Shown in pieces: positions 54,901-61,934 of a stretch of DNA of 64,000 nucleotides. This stretch comes from Timonella corticicola. GTDB lineage: Bacteria; Actinomycetota; Actinomycetes; Actinomycetales; Cellulomonadaceae. The first letter of the stretch is position 1. Every line of letters starts with the position of its first letter. Position numbers and translations under genes: made by a program. The stretch is taken from the NCBI RefSeq assembly GCF_042683685.1, contig NZ_JBHUOP010000001.1:682001-746000 (forward strand), given 5' to 3'. The notes under the pieces are model-generated. The model was not told the origin of the DNA and made no database searches. It saw only the letters and a list, made by a program, of their open reading frames with translations.

Positions 54901-55989
54901 AAACGACAGCATCCGCGAGGGATCACCCTTGTCCCCCAGCGTTGCCGAGGTCGCCACGGGAACAACCTTGCCCAGCGGGCTGTCCTTAAACGGTGAGTCT
55001 GCGTTGCCAGAGCCGTCCGAGTTGTCAGAGGCATCAATGCCGTCTGGGCCAACCAAGGTGTCCGTGCTGTACGACTTCAGCGCTAGGCCGAGCCTGCGCA
55101 GCAGCATGGCAACGTCGGTTCCTTGAGCGCCGTCGTACGTGTGGAATTCGTCGAGCACCAGATACTGCAGCGAGTCTGCCGATTCCTTCCACAGCACCTG
55201 GTCCTCGGGGCGCAGCAGCAACTGATCGAGCATCTTGTAGTTGGTGAGCAGAATGTCCGGCAGGTTCTTCCGCAGATCGTGCCGGTCCGTCATGAGTAAG
55301 CCGCCCGCGGTGGTTCCCGCAGCAATGCTCTGCGCGGCACCCGCACCTTGGCCAGTGTAGAGGCCCACTGTTGTGCCCTTAAGGGCTGGGGTATTCGCCA
55401 CCATCTCCACGATACGTTTGGCTTGGTCATTAGCTAGGGCGTTCATCGGGTACAGAATCAGCGCCTTGATCCCCCGGCCATTCCCGGTAGCATGTGCAGC
55501 AGCATTTCCAGCCCGATCTCCTGTCTCGCTGCCGGATTCTTGGCTTAGCCGAACCCTGCGCACATGATCGAGGATCGGGTACAGGAACGCCTCCGTCTTA
55601 CCGGAACCGGTTCCCGTGACCACCAAGGTTGGCTGCGGAGTGCGCCACTGGGACGCGCCTGTGTCATTGGCGTCGAAGTCGTTGGCGCCATCGTCCGAGC
55701 CCGAGCCAATGGGTTTGGTGGTCAGACGAGCAAAAGCCCGCGCCTGATGCCCATACGGCGGAAACTCTGGGCTCAGGTCAAGGGTGTCTTCCCAGCCTGC
55801 CTCGGCCGCCGAAAACGGCATGCGCAACCGCAGAAACGGGCCCTTGAACAGGCCGCGCTCGCGGTCCTTGAGGAACTCTTCGAGGCTGACCCGGGCACCC
55901 GGGTCGGTGAGCGCAAACGTGGTTGCCAGATAATCGGCAATTGATTCACGAATCGCACGTGCCTGCAGCGTGGGAAGCAACTCCGCCAT
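48997..55989 (-). CDS. Giant DEAD/DEAH helicase with DUF1998 (MZB) region and nuclease-like domain
   Basis: 2330 residues. Q-motif FPPYGHQARAFARL (76-89), Walker A GTGSGKT (126-132), DEFH (280-283), a long linker, motif V EMGIDIGDLSAVM near 1180 and VI IQRVGRAGRQTGNA near 1204. A zinc ribbon with CDKCG and CPRCG lies near 1540-1565. The DUF1998/MZB part has HDLVPGGTGYL near 1776 and Cys 1813, 1815, 1823, 1826. Then QPDFVLES (Asp 1941) and IYTDGYAFH (Asp 1959), like the Vsr/DUF559 nuclease fold. The last 350 residues are unknown, with a short duplicated GSPVEnHWD. It resembles DruE (Druantia) or DrmA+DrmB (DISARM) in content. It starts four bases after the small membrane gene. Confidence 0.8.
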   Translation of the reverse strand: MAELLPTLQARAIRESIADYLATTFALTDPGARVSLEEFLKDRERGLFKGPFLRLRMPFSAAEAGWEDTLDLSPEFPPYGHQARAFARLTTKPIGSGSDDGANDFDANDTGASQWRTPQPTLVVTGTGSGKTEAFLYPILDHVRRVRLSQESGSETGDRAGNAAAHATGNGRGIKALILYPMNALANDQAKRIVEMVANTPALKGTTVGLYTGQGAGAAQSIAAGTTAGGLLMTDRHDLRKNLPDILLTNYKMLDQLLLRPEDQVLWKESADSLQYLVLDEFHTYDGAQGTDVAMLLRRLGLALKSYSTDTLVGPDGIDASDNSDGSGNADSPFKDSPLGKVVPVATSATLGDKGDPSRMLSFARTVFGVEFDETSVVTESRTALSEWHTPGSVTLSDGHTATAVPVSELDQWALFDDLHEYSRQAASNTDSSSASENSDSSTTSTDSYTRELAARVLSHLFTLSGPTGTLERDDAARALASASAPQLLALEKASSIVANLAERSEAAASLEDLADILPRPRPRGVEAATRRTRDQIYLADPRTDILEYVIGALSYIRANAGRGALTVEVHMWVRELSRIERMVAIRPAFRWFDDGTLQAPEDDTEPGYSLPAIYCRHCGRSGWMASLAPTGTDLDAADEKIRERYAQRDNRIRALMYAQREADLAADLAEADSGEEVTNLHWFHTDVRRISAQVPDPDDPKLSEGIILPVLAFMGNDASEKAVDYTCPNCDRKDGIRPLGSRIATLLSVTLSTMFGDQYIDALEKKALIFTDSVQDAAHRAGFVQARSHALTLRAALNQAITPSAQTLEELVDRVLSQAEDSAHERYRLVPPDCTERAAYERYWNVAQGKSVPSGARATVRKRLIFDASLEFGLQHTLGRTLELTATAQAHVRVPAGVSLVEIGRVALEGYGQVQTLSESSASSADSTAAFSDEQILRWITGILERMRSEGAIWHDWLSKYIASDGMRIWIWGKRNKQQGMPAFPRGRSGFGFPRAGSPIAGETDFVSINAAQGWYGIWTSRALKLAGANAGNLAAKLFKLLAQHDVVQSWATDSGGTVYGLRPEQIIISSITGAALTGEPRFAQCEVCSTLIPGTAEVVSVLAGGPCFLVRCTGTLAASAGKDNFYRNLYQSADMRRIIAREHSSMLDDATRLKYENGFKASSSRVGDPNVLVATPTLEMGIDIGDLSAVMLASMPRTVASYIQRVGRAGRQTGNALDLAYVRGRGNDLAKLEDPLSVINGSVRAPATYLGAEEILRRQYLASVIDQIARQGTLDIPNLAETVFGSSASGRSFLTSVVRYAENNASQLIEQFLGQFDAESIPHFEQAAEELTAWATPAPDGSAQAGAGEGEETALRGGLSQIRTQPGAGEGEGTAIVGGTSDLARDVYGGAARWKARKDAIKHRLDAIAEVKPEIEYRSTLLNASEDDVAAHRSLIGEQMLLIRQREDMRTQYWIAALEEYGLLPNYTLIDDSVDLDITIRWRDENDGYQSDELTLTRGASRAIREFVPGAHFYARGYHTEIQAIDLGSNSSEVHEHAFCDKCGYSEQILEGVAKSHTCPRCGSSGIGDTGQILKTIELKRVSAEISRDEALISDSTDDREQPFFTVRTLADINASAENLVTQWYITDHEFGVRYLRRITLTELNLGRSGQNSPEMALGGNTERTPLFSVCSYCGKLDRSANRNSPRDHRAWCIHRTAHEEHNTTLAITRTLNTQGIVLRLPHEYTHAEDTAVPSLTAAILLGLREHIGGEPDHLGVIETVDPHYTDGSTNRRALLVHDLVPGGTGYLADLANPVVLRSILLKAYDVLVGCSCDPNQLMACANCLLPYTTPAFAPRTSRVTALRLLQDLLNSTTAQTSDEQPDPSAQWQVTKDITINTTLESHLEGQFRKKLSDMITGRGGTISESHTPGGTQLNISLPGASVTWKLKPQVNLGFTQPDFVLESNNPNIKKIAIYTDGYAFHATSSHNNLADDAAKRNSLRALGFLVLSVTSSDLADKPMPYLPAWYDETRFSLLSSRTGAESHDYNVFNGGVLEMIWHYIEKAQAKTLSGAGATVPLLLMLESRQYAEAGLAVPSVEHLAAFAKAHENIQLTKETFEAALAEVQFGAGNDTLIAFQEQGNLYLAAITLDGLKPLNKVLLVHDDTPGGLAQTGHREAWEAWLRAANMLTWGDFNDVEFQFATATTVQDAGSAGAASGFAGAVGSGMPGSPVEQHWDAGTTGKGTEGSPVETHWDLSSTDYEPEERKVLLELWEIVGNKAGLAQAVHAEFELGAEEDGTPISLAWPSLRIGYLIDAQPGDIGALQAAGWTVYCGQIDELAGALENALAN

Positions 55990-55993
55990 TGGT

Positions 55994-56434
55994 CTACTTC
56001 AACCCCTTGTAGCTCTTACCAAGATCTTTTCTGAAACTCTTAACTAACTGCTTATAGAGATCATCATTTTTCCTGCCAAAGTCATCTATCCCGAGACTGA
56101 ACAATTTAAAGAAGTCATCAAATAAGTTTCGAGTCTTAGCCGTTGCCACAAGCTCGATCTCGGCATATATGTCCGCTAACCGCGTATGTGTCCGAGCAGC
56201 GCGTTCCACAAAGAAATCTGCATCACGTTGCCATTTGGAAGTTGCACCGGCATCTTCCAGATCAATCACTAATAAGCGAGCCTCGATTGCAACTTTCATG
56301 GCGCGTGCGTACACGTCACGACGAACCTCTACGACATCATGCTTAACCCTGCGCCGCTCAGCCCAAGTTCCTGCCCCGGCACCCACCGCTCCGACAATAA
56401 GAGGGACGCCAACTGATCCAATCCAAAATTCCAT
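55994..56434 (-). CDS. Small membrane-anchored protein 2 of the defence operon
   Basis: 146 residues: N-terminal transmembrane helix (EFWIGSVGVPLIVGAVGAGA) then a charged helical cytoplasmic part (KHDVVEVRRDVYARAMKVAI, YAEIELVATAKTRNLFDDFF, ending KSFRKDLGKSYKGLK). AGGA lies six bases before ATG 56434. GC is markedly low here (23 of 60 bases in 56041-56100). The C-terminal ending and overall plan match the gene at 56480, so they look like paralogues. No family recognised. Confidence 0.65.
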   Translation of the reverse strand: MEFWIGSVGVPLIVGAVGAGAGTWAERRRVKHDVVEVRRDVYARAMKVAIEARLLVIDLEDAGATSKWQRDADFFVERAARTHTRLADIYAEIELVATAKTRNLFDDFFKLFSLGIDDFGRKNDDLYKQLVKSFRKDLGKSYKGLK

Positions 56435-56479
56435 GCTAGATCCTGACCTCCGAGCGGCTGAAGATACTGTGACACAGAC

Positions 56480-56905
56480 TCATCGAATCCCTTTCAGCTC
56501 TTTACGAACGCAGTTTAGAAACGCGCTGTAATCCTTGTTGAGACTCTCTAGCCCGTTAGGGGTCAGGGCTTCACGATTACCATCAAATATCTTTCCGAAC
56601 GCTTCGTACGCAGGCTTCGACATAAAAACTTCCGCTTCTGGAAGAAGCAGACGGAGCTCACTTCGCAGCCTAGCGCTTCGTTCTTTGGCAATATCCTCAT
56701 CGACAGGCGCTGCACTCACCTTATGTCTGCGAAGACACTCGTCATACCAATCAACATGCTCTTTGGCTGCAGTCAAAGCGTTGAGATAAAGCGGTCGACT
56801 AGCTCGCTGCTTTTCACGCCGCTGTTCTTCCTTGCTCACCAAGAACGCAATCAACGCAGACAAAAGCAGCGTAATCACGCTTACAACTAAATCAGACCAA
56901 TCCAT
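56480..56905 (-). CDS. Small membrane-anchored protein 1 of the defence operon
   Basis: 141 residues: N-terminal transmembrane helix (LVVSVITLLLSALIAFLVSK), then a basic coiled-coil-like stretch (EEQRREKQRASRPLYLNAL) and helices ending in LNCVRKELKGIR. Its ATG overlaps the stop of the methyltransferase by one base (TGATG), so it is translated with the operon. The gene after it (55994) has the same plan and a similar C-terminus. GC of 56581-56640 is 27 of 60. No named domain; could be a membrane effector or an accessory anchor. Confidence 0.65.
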   Translation of the reverse strand: MDWSDLVVSVITLLLSALIAFLVSKEEQRREKQRASRPLYLNALTAAKEHVDWYDECLRRHKVSAAPVDEDIAKERSARLRSELRLLLPEAEVFMSKPAYEAFGKIFDGNREALTPNGLESLNKDYSAFLNCVRKELKGIR

Positions 56906-59900
56906 CAGTTCGTTCCTTCGAGGTGGGCGAGCTTATTGGCGAAGAAGGCGTAGGCGGCGCGCATGTCCGCCTCGCGGTCGTTGGTCTGGAACGGGAAGTG
57001 ATACGTGTAGCGCGAAGGGCGGTGGCCGGTGCGCTCGAACGCTTCGTCGCAGTCGTCCTCGGTGCGCGGGAACGTGCGCTCCTCCTCGGAAAGAGACTCG
57101 CCCTTCTTTCGGTAGGCCGCTGCGACCTCGTTGGGCACGAGGCGGCCGTGCGCGTCATACAGATTCTTCTTCTCGTACCCGTACAGCACCGCGAACTGGG
57201 TGCGGTACACCGTGCAGAGCTCATCTGCGGTCAGTCCCAGCATGAGCGCGACAAGGGCGTCTATCTCCACGAGGGCCTGCCTGCGCGCCAACGCGTTCCG
57301 CAGCGGCGACGCACCCGACCACTTAGGGTCAACGTTGCCGAGCGCAACCTTACCGATGTACTCGCGGTGCGGGGCCCACTCCATCTCCTGCCACGACGCA
57401 TCGAAGGCATCGTTCCAGAGGTCCGCGTAAGCGTCGGTCAGGCAGTTCAACCGCGCCTCCCGCAACTCTAACTCGCGTGAGAGCGGGTGCTCGGCAATAA
57501 ATGGCAGTCGTGAAACTGCACTGCCATAGACGACGGCTTTTGGTGCCGTTCGGATTGCGAAGTCCGATATTAGCGAAGACATAAACCCAGCAATAGCTAT
57601 CAATGTGGAACTGGGTCGGCTAGGAAGCCCCATGCTGGTGACCCCATGAATGTGAGCCGCTCCTGGCGGAATTAGTGTAGGAATCAAGGTACGTTCACCA
57701 TGGTTAGCAGCCATTGCCCGCCACGCAATGCGGTAGTGATCGCGGGCTGGGATCTCGCCACTGTTACCCCAGTGGGTGTACGCCGAATCGTAGTCAGCCT
57801 TACCGGGAACCGGCTTGTACGCCGTGTACGGCAGTTCATCTACAGCCAACGTTTCGAGGTCAACGCTTGACCAATCGAGGTGGCTCTTTAATCCTTTGTT
57901 TGGGGACTTATAGAGTGGAACTCCAACATGGAGATTCGGCCCCTGCAGGATGACCTGCTTCCATTGCTCGGCCTTACCCCAGCCAACCTCAAAGAAGCCC
58001 TTCGTTCGGTCGCTCTTCTCGTGCCATCCAGCAGAGAATTCAGGTTGCAGAACGGAAACTCTTTTGTTACCTGCAATCTTCACCAGAACGCTATCAAGAT
58101 TACGGTTTGGAAGATACACCATGCGTGTTTGGCGGACTTCACATTCATCATCAAGAAGTTCTCGCCAGAGCGCGAGAGTATCGTCATCAACTTGAACAAG
58201 TCTAGCTGCGTGCGGCGTCAGGTCCCATCCCCCTGCCTCCGTCTTAAATGAAGGTGCCAGCCCTGTTCCATCGTGAAGAAACGACTGCTCAATGGTGTTC
58301 GGATGGTAGATGGAGTTTGCTCCGATAAAGTCTACGGATTCACGGTTCTTGCCGTAAACATGTACGCCGAATCGGAAGAGATGGGCAATTTCAAATAGGG
58401 ACAACTCATTTACGAACTGCCAGTGCCTGCGAAGCCTTGGATATGTTACGCGCCGTAACGGTCCGGCTTTCTCGTCCGTAAAGTGTGACTCTGGGTGGAT
58501 GAGTCCGGTCATGCCTCGTTTGGACTGGTGCTGCCACACGCGTTGCATGAAGCACCGGTACAGATCGGGTTGGAGTCCTTGCAATGCGGGGTACTGGGCG
58601 CGCGACCCCACGAACTCGGCCGTACACACCACGTCTTGGATGCCCTTTACCACCAGTTCGAGCATGCCCTCCTGTGCGAGCACTGCTTCTCGCTTCTCCG
58701 CAACGTCTTTCTGTGAAGGCTTGTTAGCGAGTTGGAACCACGGGTCTCCCTCAGCAAGGAGAGCGTGCTCGTCAATCGTTGGCCGGACCCACGGCGGGTT
58801 ACCCACCTGCAGGTCGAACCCGCCGCGCGCGAACACGGTGGCGAAGTCGAGTTCCCAGTGGAAGAAGCCCTGCTCTTTAGCGATCTGCTCCACAACGGTC
58901 AGCCACTCGTGCTTCTCCGCCGCGTTTTGAACCTTGGCGGCTCCGGCGAACGACAGGTCGAGTTCCTCGGCCTCGTCGAGTTCCTTCCACGTGGCCAGAG
59001 ACACAAACGATTGGTCCTGTATCGTGTCGAGTTTCTTTGTTGACTTCCATTCGGAGTGCACCCCGAGGATGGACTCGAGGCCGTCGATCCACTGGTCCAC
59101 GCTTGGCGGGGTAATGCTCTCCCCCGCGCTGTTCTCCGGAACGCCTACCAGCGGCCAGAACCACAGGGCGTTCCACGCGTTCATGACCAGGCGCAAGCGC
59201 AGGTATGCACTGTTTGCGTCGCCAAGGTACGCCTCGATCTGGGCGCGATCCACGCCGCCCTCGAACTGGAGAGCCTCGGCAGCCTGCACGGCCGCATCAT
59301 CGATGACCTGCTGTGCTGACTGGCCCGGAACCTGATCAACCGCCTTGTTAATTGCCTGGTCAGATACTTGGTCAAGTGACTGATCGGCCGCCTGCTCGTT
59401 CTCTTGTTCGGGCGCTCCGTTGAAGCCCCACACGTTGATGTTTCGGCGGATACCACGCTCAGCAATTTCGAGGCGGCGCAGCGTGAACTGCCACAGCACC
59501 TCGACTCGCCTCGAGAGGTTCACGAGCCGGTCGATCTGAGCCTTGGACGGTTTACCCTTGACCGAGTTCCGCCACAATTTGAGCGCCTTGGCCTCATCGG
59601 GAGCAAGTGACTTGGCTTCCTTCGAGTCCGAAGCCGCGCCCCAACCCTCGTGCGGCAGCAGGAAGTGGAACACTTTTCCACCCGTCGCATTGCCAACCTT
59701 ATCCTGCGCCATTTCCTGCGCGAGCACGGTCATCGGCACGTCCGTTGGGGTTTGCGAAAGGTGTGCCTTCTTCTCAACCTCGGCGCGGCTAAACACCGAA
59801 CGGCGCGCACCAATGAGCGAGTTACCGCGCCGCAAGTGCAAACCGAACCACGGAGCCTGAAGCCCCGCAACCATCGTGTCCAACCACAGCGAAATCTCGG

Positions 59901-61932
59901 CAAGCTCCACCGCAGTAGCGTTCAGGTCCACCCCATACACCTGGTGCAGCGCAATGTACGCCTTCACCTTCTGTAACTCGATCGCATACCTGTCGGGGTC
60001 AATGCGCACGCCCAGTTCGTCCTGCCGGCGCACCAGATACTCCTGCGCCAACTGAGACGTAGCCTCAATCACGAACGCACCCGAACCAAGCGCAGGCTCA
60101 CATACACTCAAACCCAAAACCTCGTGAGCCGACGTCCTCTGCCCGTCCTGATCCAACAGTTCCTCAAGCGCCTGAGACACCGTGAACCGCGTCAAAACCT
60201 CAGGCGTGTAATACGACGCCGACTGCTGGCGCGCACGCCCCGAAAGCCTAAACACAAACGAACCACGCTGGTGCAGCACCCGCCTACGCTCCCCCGAAGA
60301 AGCGTCGGTAATCTGCACAAAATCCTTCACCGCAATACCCGCCGCGCGGTCCACCGGAACCACCCACGAACCCTTCGAAGAATCGCCATCCTTAGCAACC
60401 TCAAACAGGTCCGTCTCCGCAAAGAAGCCCGAATAACTCATCAGGCCCTCATATACGGCACCCAACTGGTTGATACCCAACTGCGCATACGAGATAAAGC
60501 CACGATCCCTACCCGAAGCAGCCTTAGACAGCAGCAACCGCTGCAACACCTGCTGCAAACACTGGTTACCCAACTTCACCGCATCAATCTGGGCCGTCGC
60601 CTGCGCAGTGAACAGGTCAGCGCGCAAGTCCTGGAAGGTGAGTTCCTCTAGGAAGGCTGGGCCGTGGTCTGCTGCTTCGGTGGTTGTTTGGGCTGCTTGT
60701 GTTTGGTCTGTGGCTTCTTGGCTTGCTTGATCCGTGGCGCGGGCGCCCGAAACCAGGCCATACAAAACCTGCAACGAATCAAACAGGTGCGTACCATCGA
60801 GTGCCCGTGGACTGGTCAGCTCCACCTGACAAAGTTCGCGTAAGCGGTCCAACGAGTACCCCTGCTCATACTCGGGCGCCCCCACCGGAAGCACGCCCAA
60901 CTCAGGGGACGCCTCCGAATACAGCAGGAACAAGATCCGGTACAGGTAGCGCAGTGCCTGCTTGGCCAAAACCTGCGCCTGATCCTGCGGCAGCGGGTCC
61001 AAGCCTTGCGCTGCGCGGCGGGCCACAACCTCGTTACCGATGATTTCAATGGATTCACGCACGCCATCACGTAAATCCTGCGACACGCCAACCGTGTGCT
61101 TCACCGACGCTTCAAGAACCTCATCCCACCAGATCGACCCATCAGCATTAGGTGCCAAGGACTGCGCCGACAAACACGTCAGTGCCCTGTCGATCTCGCC
61201 GCCCTTCTTGGCGTTATTGCGTTCCAGCACTGCCTGGACGTCCACCGCTAGGTAGCGCCCCAACGGCCAGCGCTCACGCTCCGCCACAACCATGTGACGG
61301 CCCGCGAACACCAGAGCATAGCGTGGTGCAACGTCGTCCGGCTGGGCAAATAGGTACGAGAGCGTGCGGGCAATGGAGAAGAACTCGGCGTCCTCGGTGA
61401 CGAAGGGTTCGAGGAGGGTGTGGGATTCGGGTTCTGGGGTGTCTGCACTTGTTGTGGCGCTTGTTGCGCTGGCGGTGTTGGGGCTTGTGGAGCGCTTAGC
61501 CAGCACGTCTTCAAGTGCCTCGCACGCGACACCGTAAACCAGAGCCAGCGGAGCACCCTGCACGCCAGCGTGGCTCGCGAAGGTCACCGGACCTTCCGCG
61601 CGCAGTTCGAGTCCGGCCGAACCGAAGCCTAGGATCGCGGCAAGATCGTTGTATAGGGCACGTGCGTCGGCAATCTGCTGCTCCGCCGAGAGTTTCTCCT
61701 CGCCGGCATCGCTCCGATACAAACCGGTGAACCGCTGCTCCAACGCTGCGCGCTGACCCGTCAACTGCTTCAGTGGAGAGGCAACACCGGACTTATCGTC
61801 CGCGTCCCACTGCTTCCGGCGATCCAACACCAGAGCCTGGAACGTCCCCTTCACACCATCAGACGTGAAGAAATGCTCCGAAATCCATTCCTCGCCAACA
61901 ACAATCGCGTCCGAAACATTCTGCGCCACCAT
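56905..61932 (-). CDS. Eco57I/PglX-type N6-adenine DNA methyltransferase
   Basis: 1675 residues. SAM-binding motif I EPALGSGAF at 612-620, VYGVDLNATAVELAEISLWL, GNSLIGARR, catalytic motif IV NPPW at 1045-1048. The first 550 residues are a large helical region as in PglX and DrmMI; the C-terminal part includes a probable target-recognition region (about 1150-1485) with visibly lower GC. Several Gln/Asp/Ala/Thr-rich inserts occur (near 157-170, 397-420, 855-895). It lacks an evident nuclease motif, so it would mark self DNA while the helicases act on unmodified DNA. Starts two bases after the upstream helicase stop. Confidence 0.85.
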   Translation of the reverse strand: MVAQNVSDAIVVGEEWISEHFFTSDGVKGTFQALVLDRRKQWDADDKSGVASPLKQLTGQRAALEQRFTGLYRSDAGEEKLSAEQQIADARALYNDLAAILGFGSAGLELRAEGPVTFASHAGVQGAPLALVYGVACEALEDVLAKRSTSPNTASATSATTSADTPEPESHTLLEPFVTEDAEFFSIARTLSYLFAQPDDVAPRYALVFAGRHMVVAERERWPLGRYLAVDVQAVLERNNAKKGGEIDRALTCLSAQSLAPNADGSIWWDEVLEASVKHTVGVSQDLRDGVRESIEIIGNEVVARRAAQGLDPLPQDQAQVLAKQALRYLYRILFLLYSEASPELGVLPVGAPEYEQGYSLDRLRELCQVELTSPRALDGTHLFDSLQVLYGLVSGARATDQASQEATDQTQAAQTTTEAADHGPAFLEELTFQDLRADLFTAQATAQIDAVKLGNQCLQQVLQRLLLSKAASGRDRGFISYAQLGINQLGAVYEGLMSYSGFFAETDLFEVAKDGDSSKGSWVVPVDRAAGIAVKDFVQITDASSGERRRVLHQRGSFVFRLSGRARQQSASYYTPEVLTRFTVSQALEELLDQDGQRTSAHEVLGLSVCEPALGSGAFVIEATSQLAQEYLVRRQDELGVRIDPDRYAIELQKVKAYIALHQVYGVDLNATAVELAEISLWLDTMVAGLQAPWFGLHLRRGNSLIGARRSVFSRAEVEKKAHLSQTPTDVPMTVLAQEMAQDKVGNATGGKVFHFLLPHEGWGAASDSKEAKSLAPDEAKALKLWRNSVKGKPSKAQIDRLVNLSRRVEVLWQFTLRRLEIAERGIRRNINVWGFNGAPEQENEQAADQSLDQVSDQAINKAVDQVPGQSAQQVIDDAAVQAAEALQFEGGVDRAQIEAYLGDANSAYLRLRLVMNAWNALWFWPLVGVPENSAGESITPPSVDQWIDGLESILGVHSEWKSTKKLDTIQDQSFVSLATWKELDEAEELDLSFAGAAKVQNAAEKHEWLTVVEQIAKEQGFFHWELDFATVFARGGFDLQVGNPPWVRPTIDEHALLAEGDPWFQLANKPSQKDVAEKREAVLAQEGMLELVVKGIQDVVCTAEFVGSRAQYPALQGLQPDLYRCFMQRVWQHQSKRGMTGLIHPESHFTDEKAGPLRRVTYPRLRRHWQFVNELSLFEIAHLFRFGVHVYGKNRESVDFIGANSIYHPNTIEQSFLHDGTGLAPSFKTEAGGWDLTPHAARLVQVDDDTLALWRELLDDECEVRQTRMVYLPNRNLDSVLVKIAGNKRVSVLQPEFSAGWHEKSDRTKGFFEVGWGKAEQWKQVILQGPNLHVGVPLYKSPNKGLKSHLDWSSVDLETLAVDELPYTAYKPVPGKADYDSAYTHWGNSGEIPARDHYRIAWRAMAANHGERTLIPTLIPPGAAHIHGVTSMGLPSRPSSTLIAIAGFMSSLISDFAIRTAPKAVVYGSAVSRLPFIAEHPLSRELELREARLNCLTDAYADLWNDAFDASWQEMEWAPHREYIGKVALGNVDPKWSGASPLRNALARRQALVEIDALVALMLGLTADELCTVYRTQFAVLYGYEKKNLYDAHGRLVPNEVAAAYRKKGESLSEEERTFPRTEDDCDEAFERTGHRPSRYTYHFPFQTNDREADMRAAYAFFANKLAHLEGTN

Positions 61933-61934
61933 GA

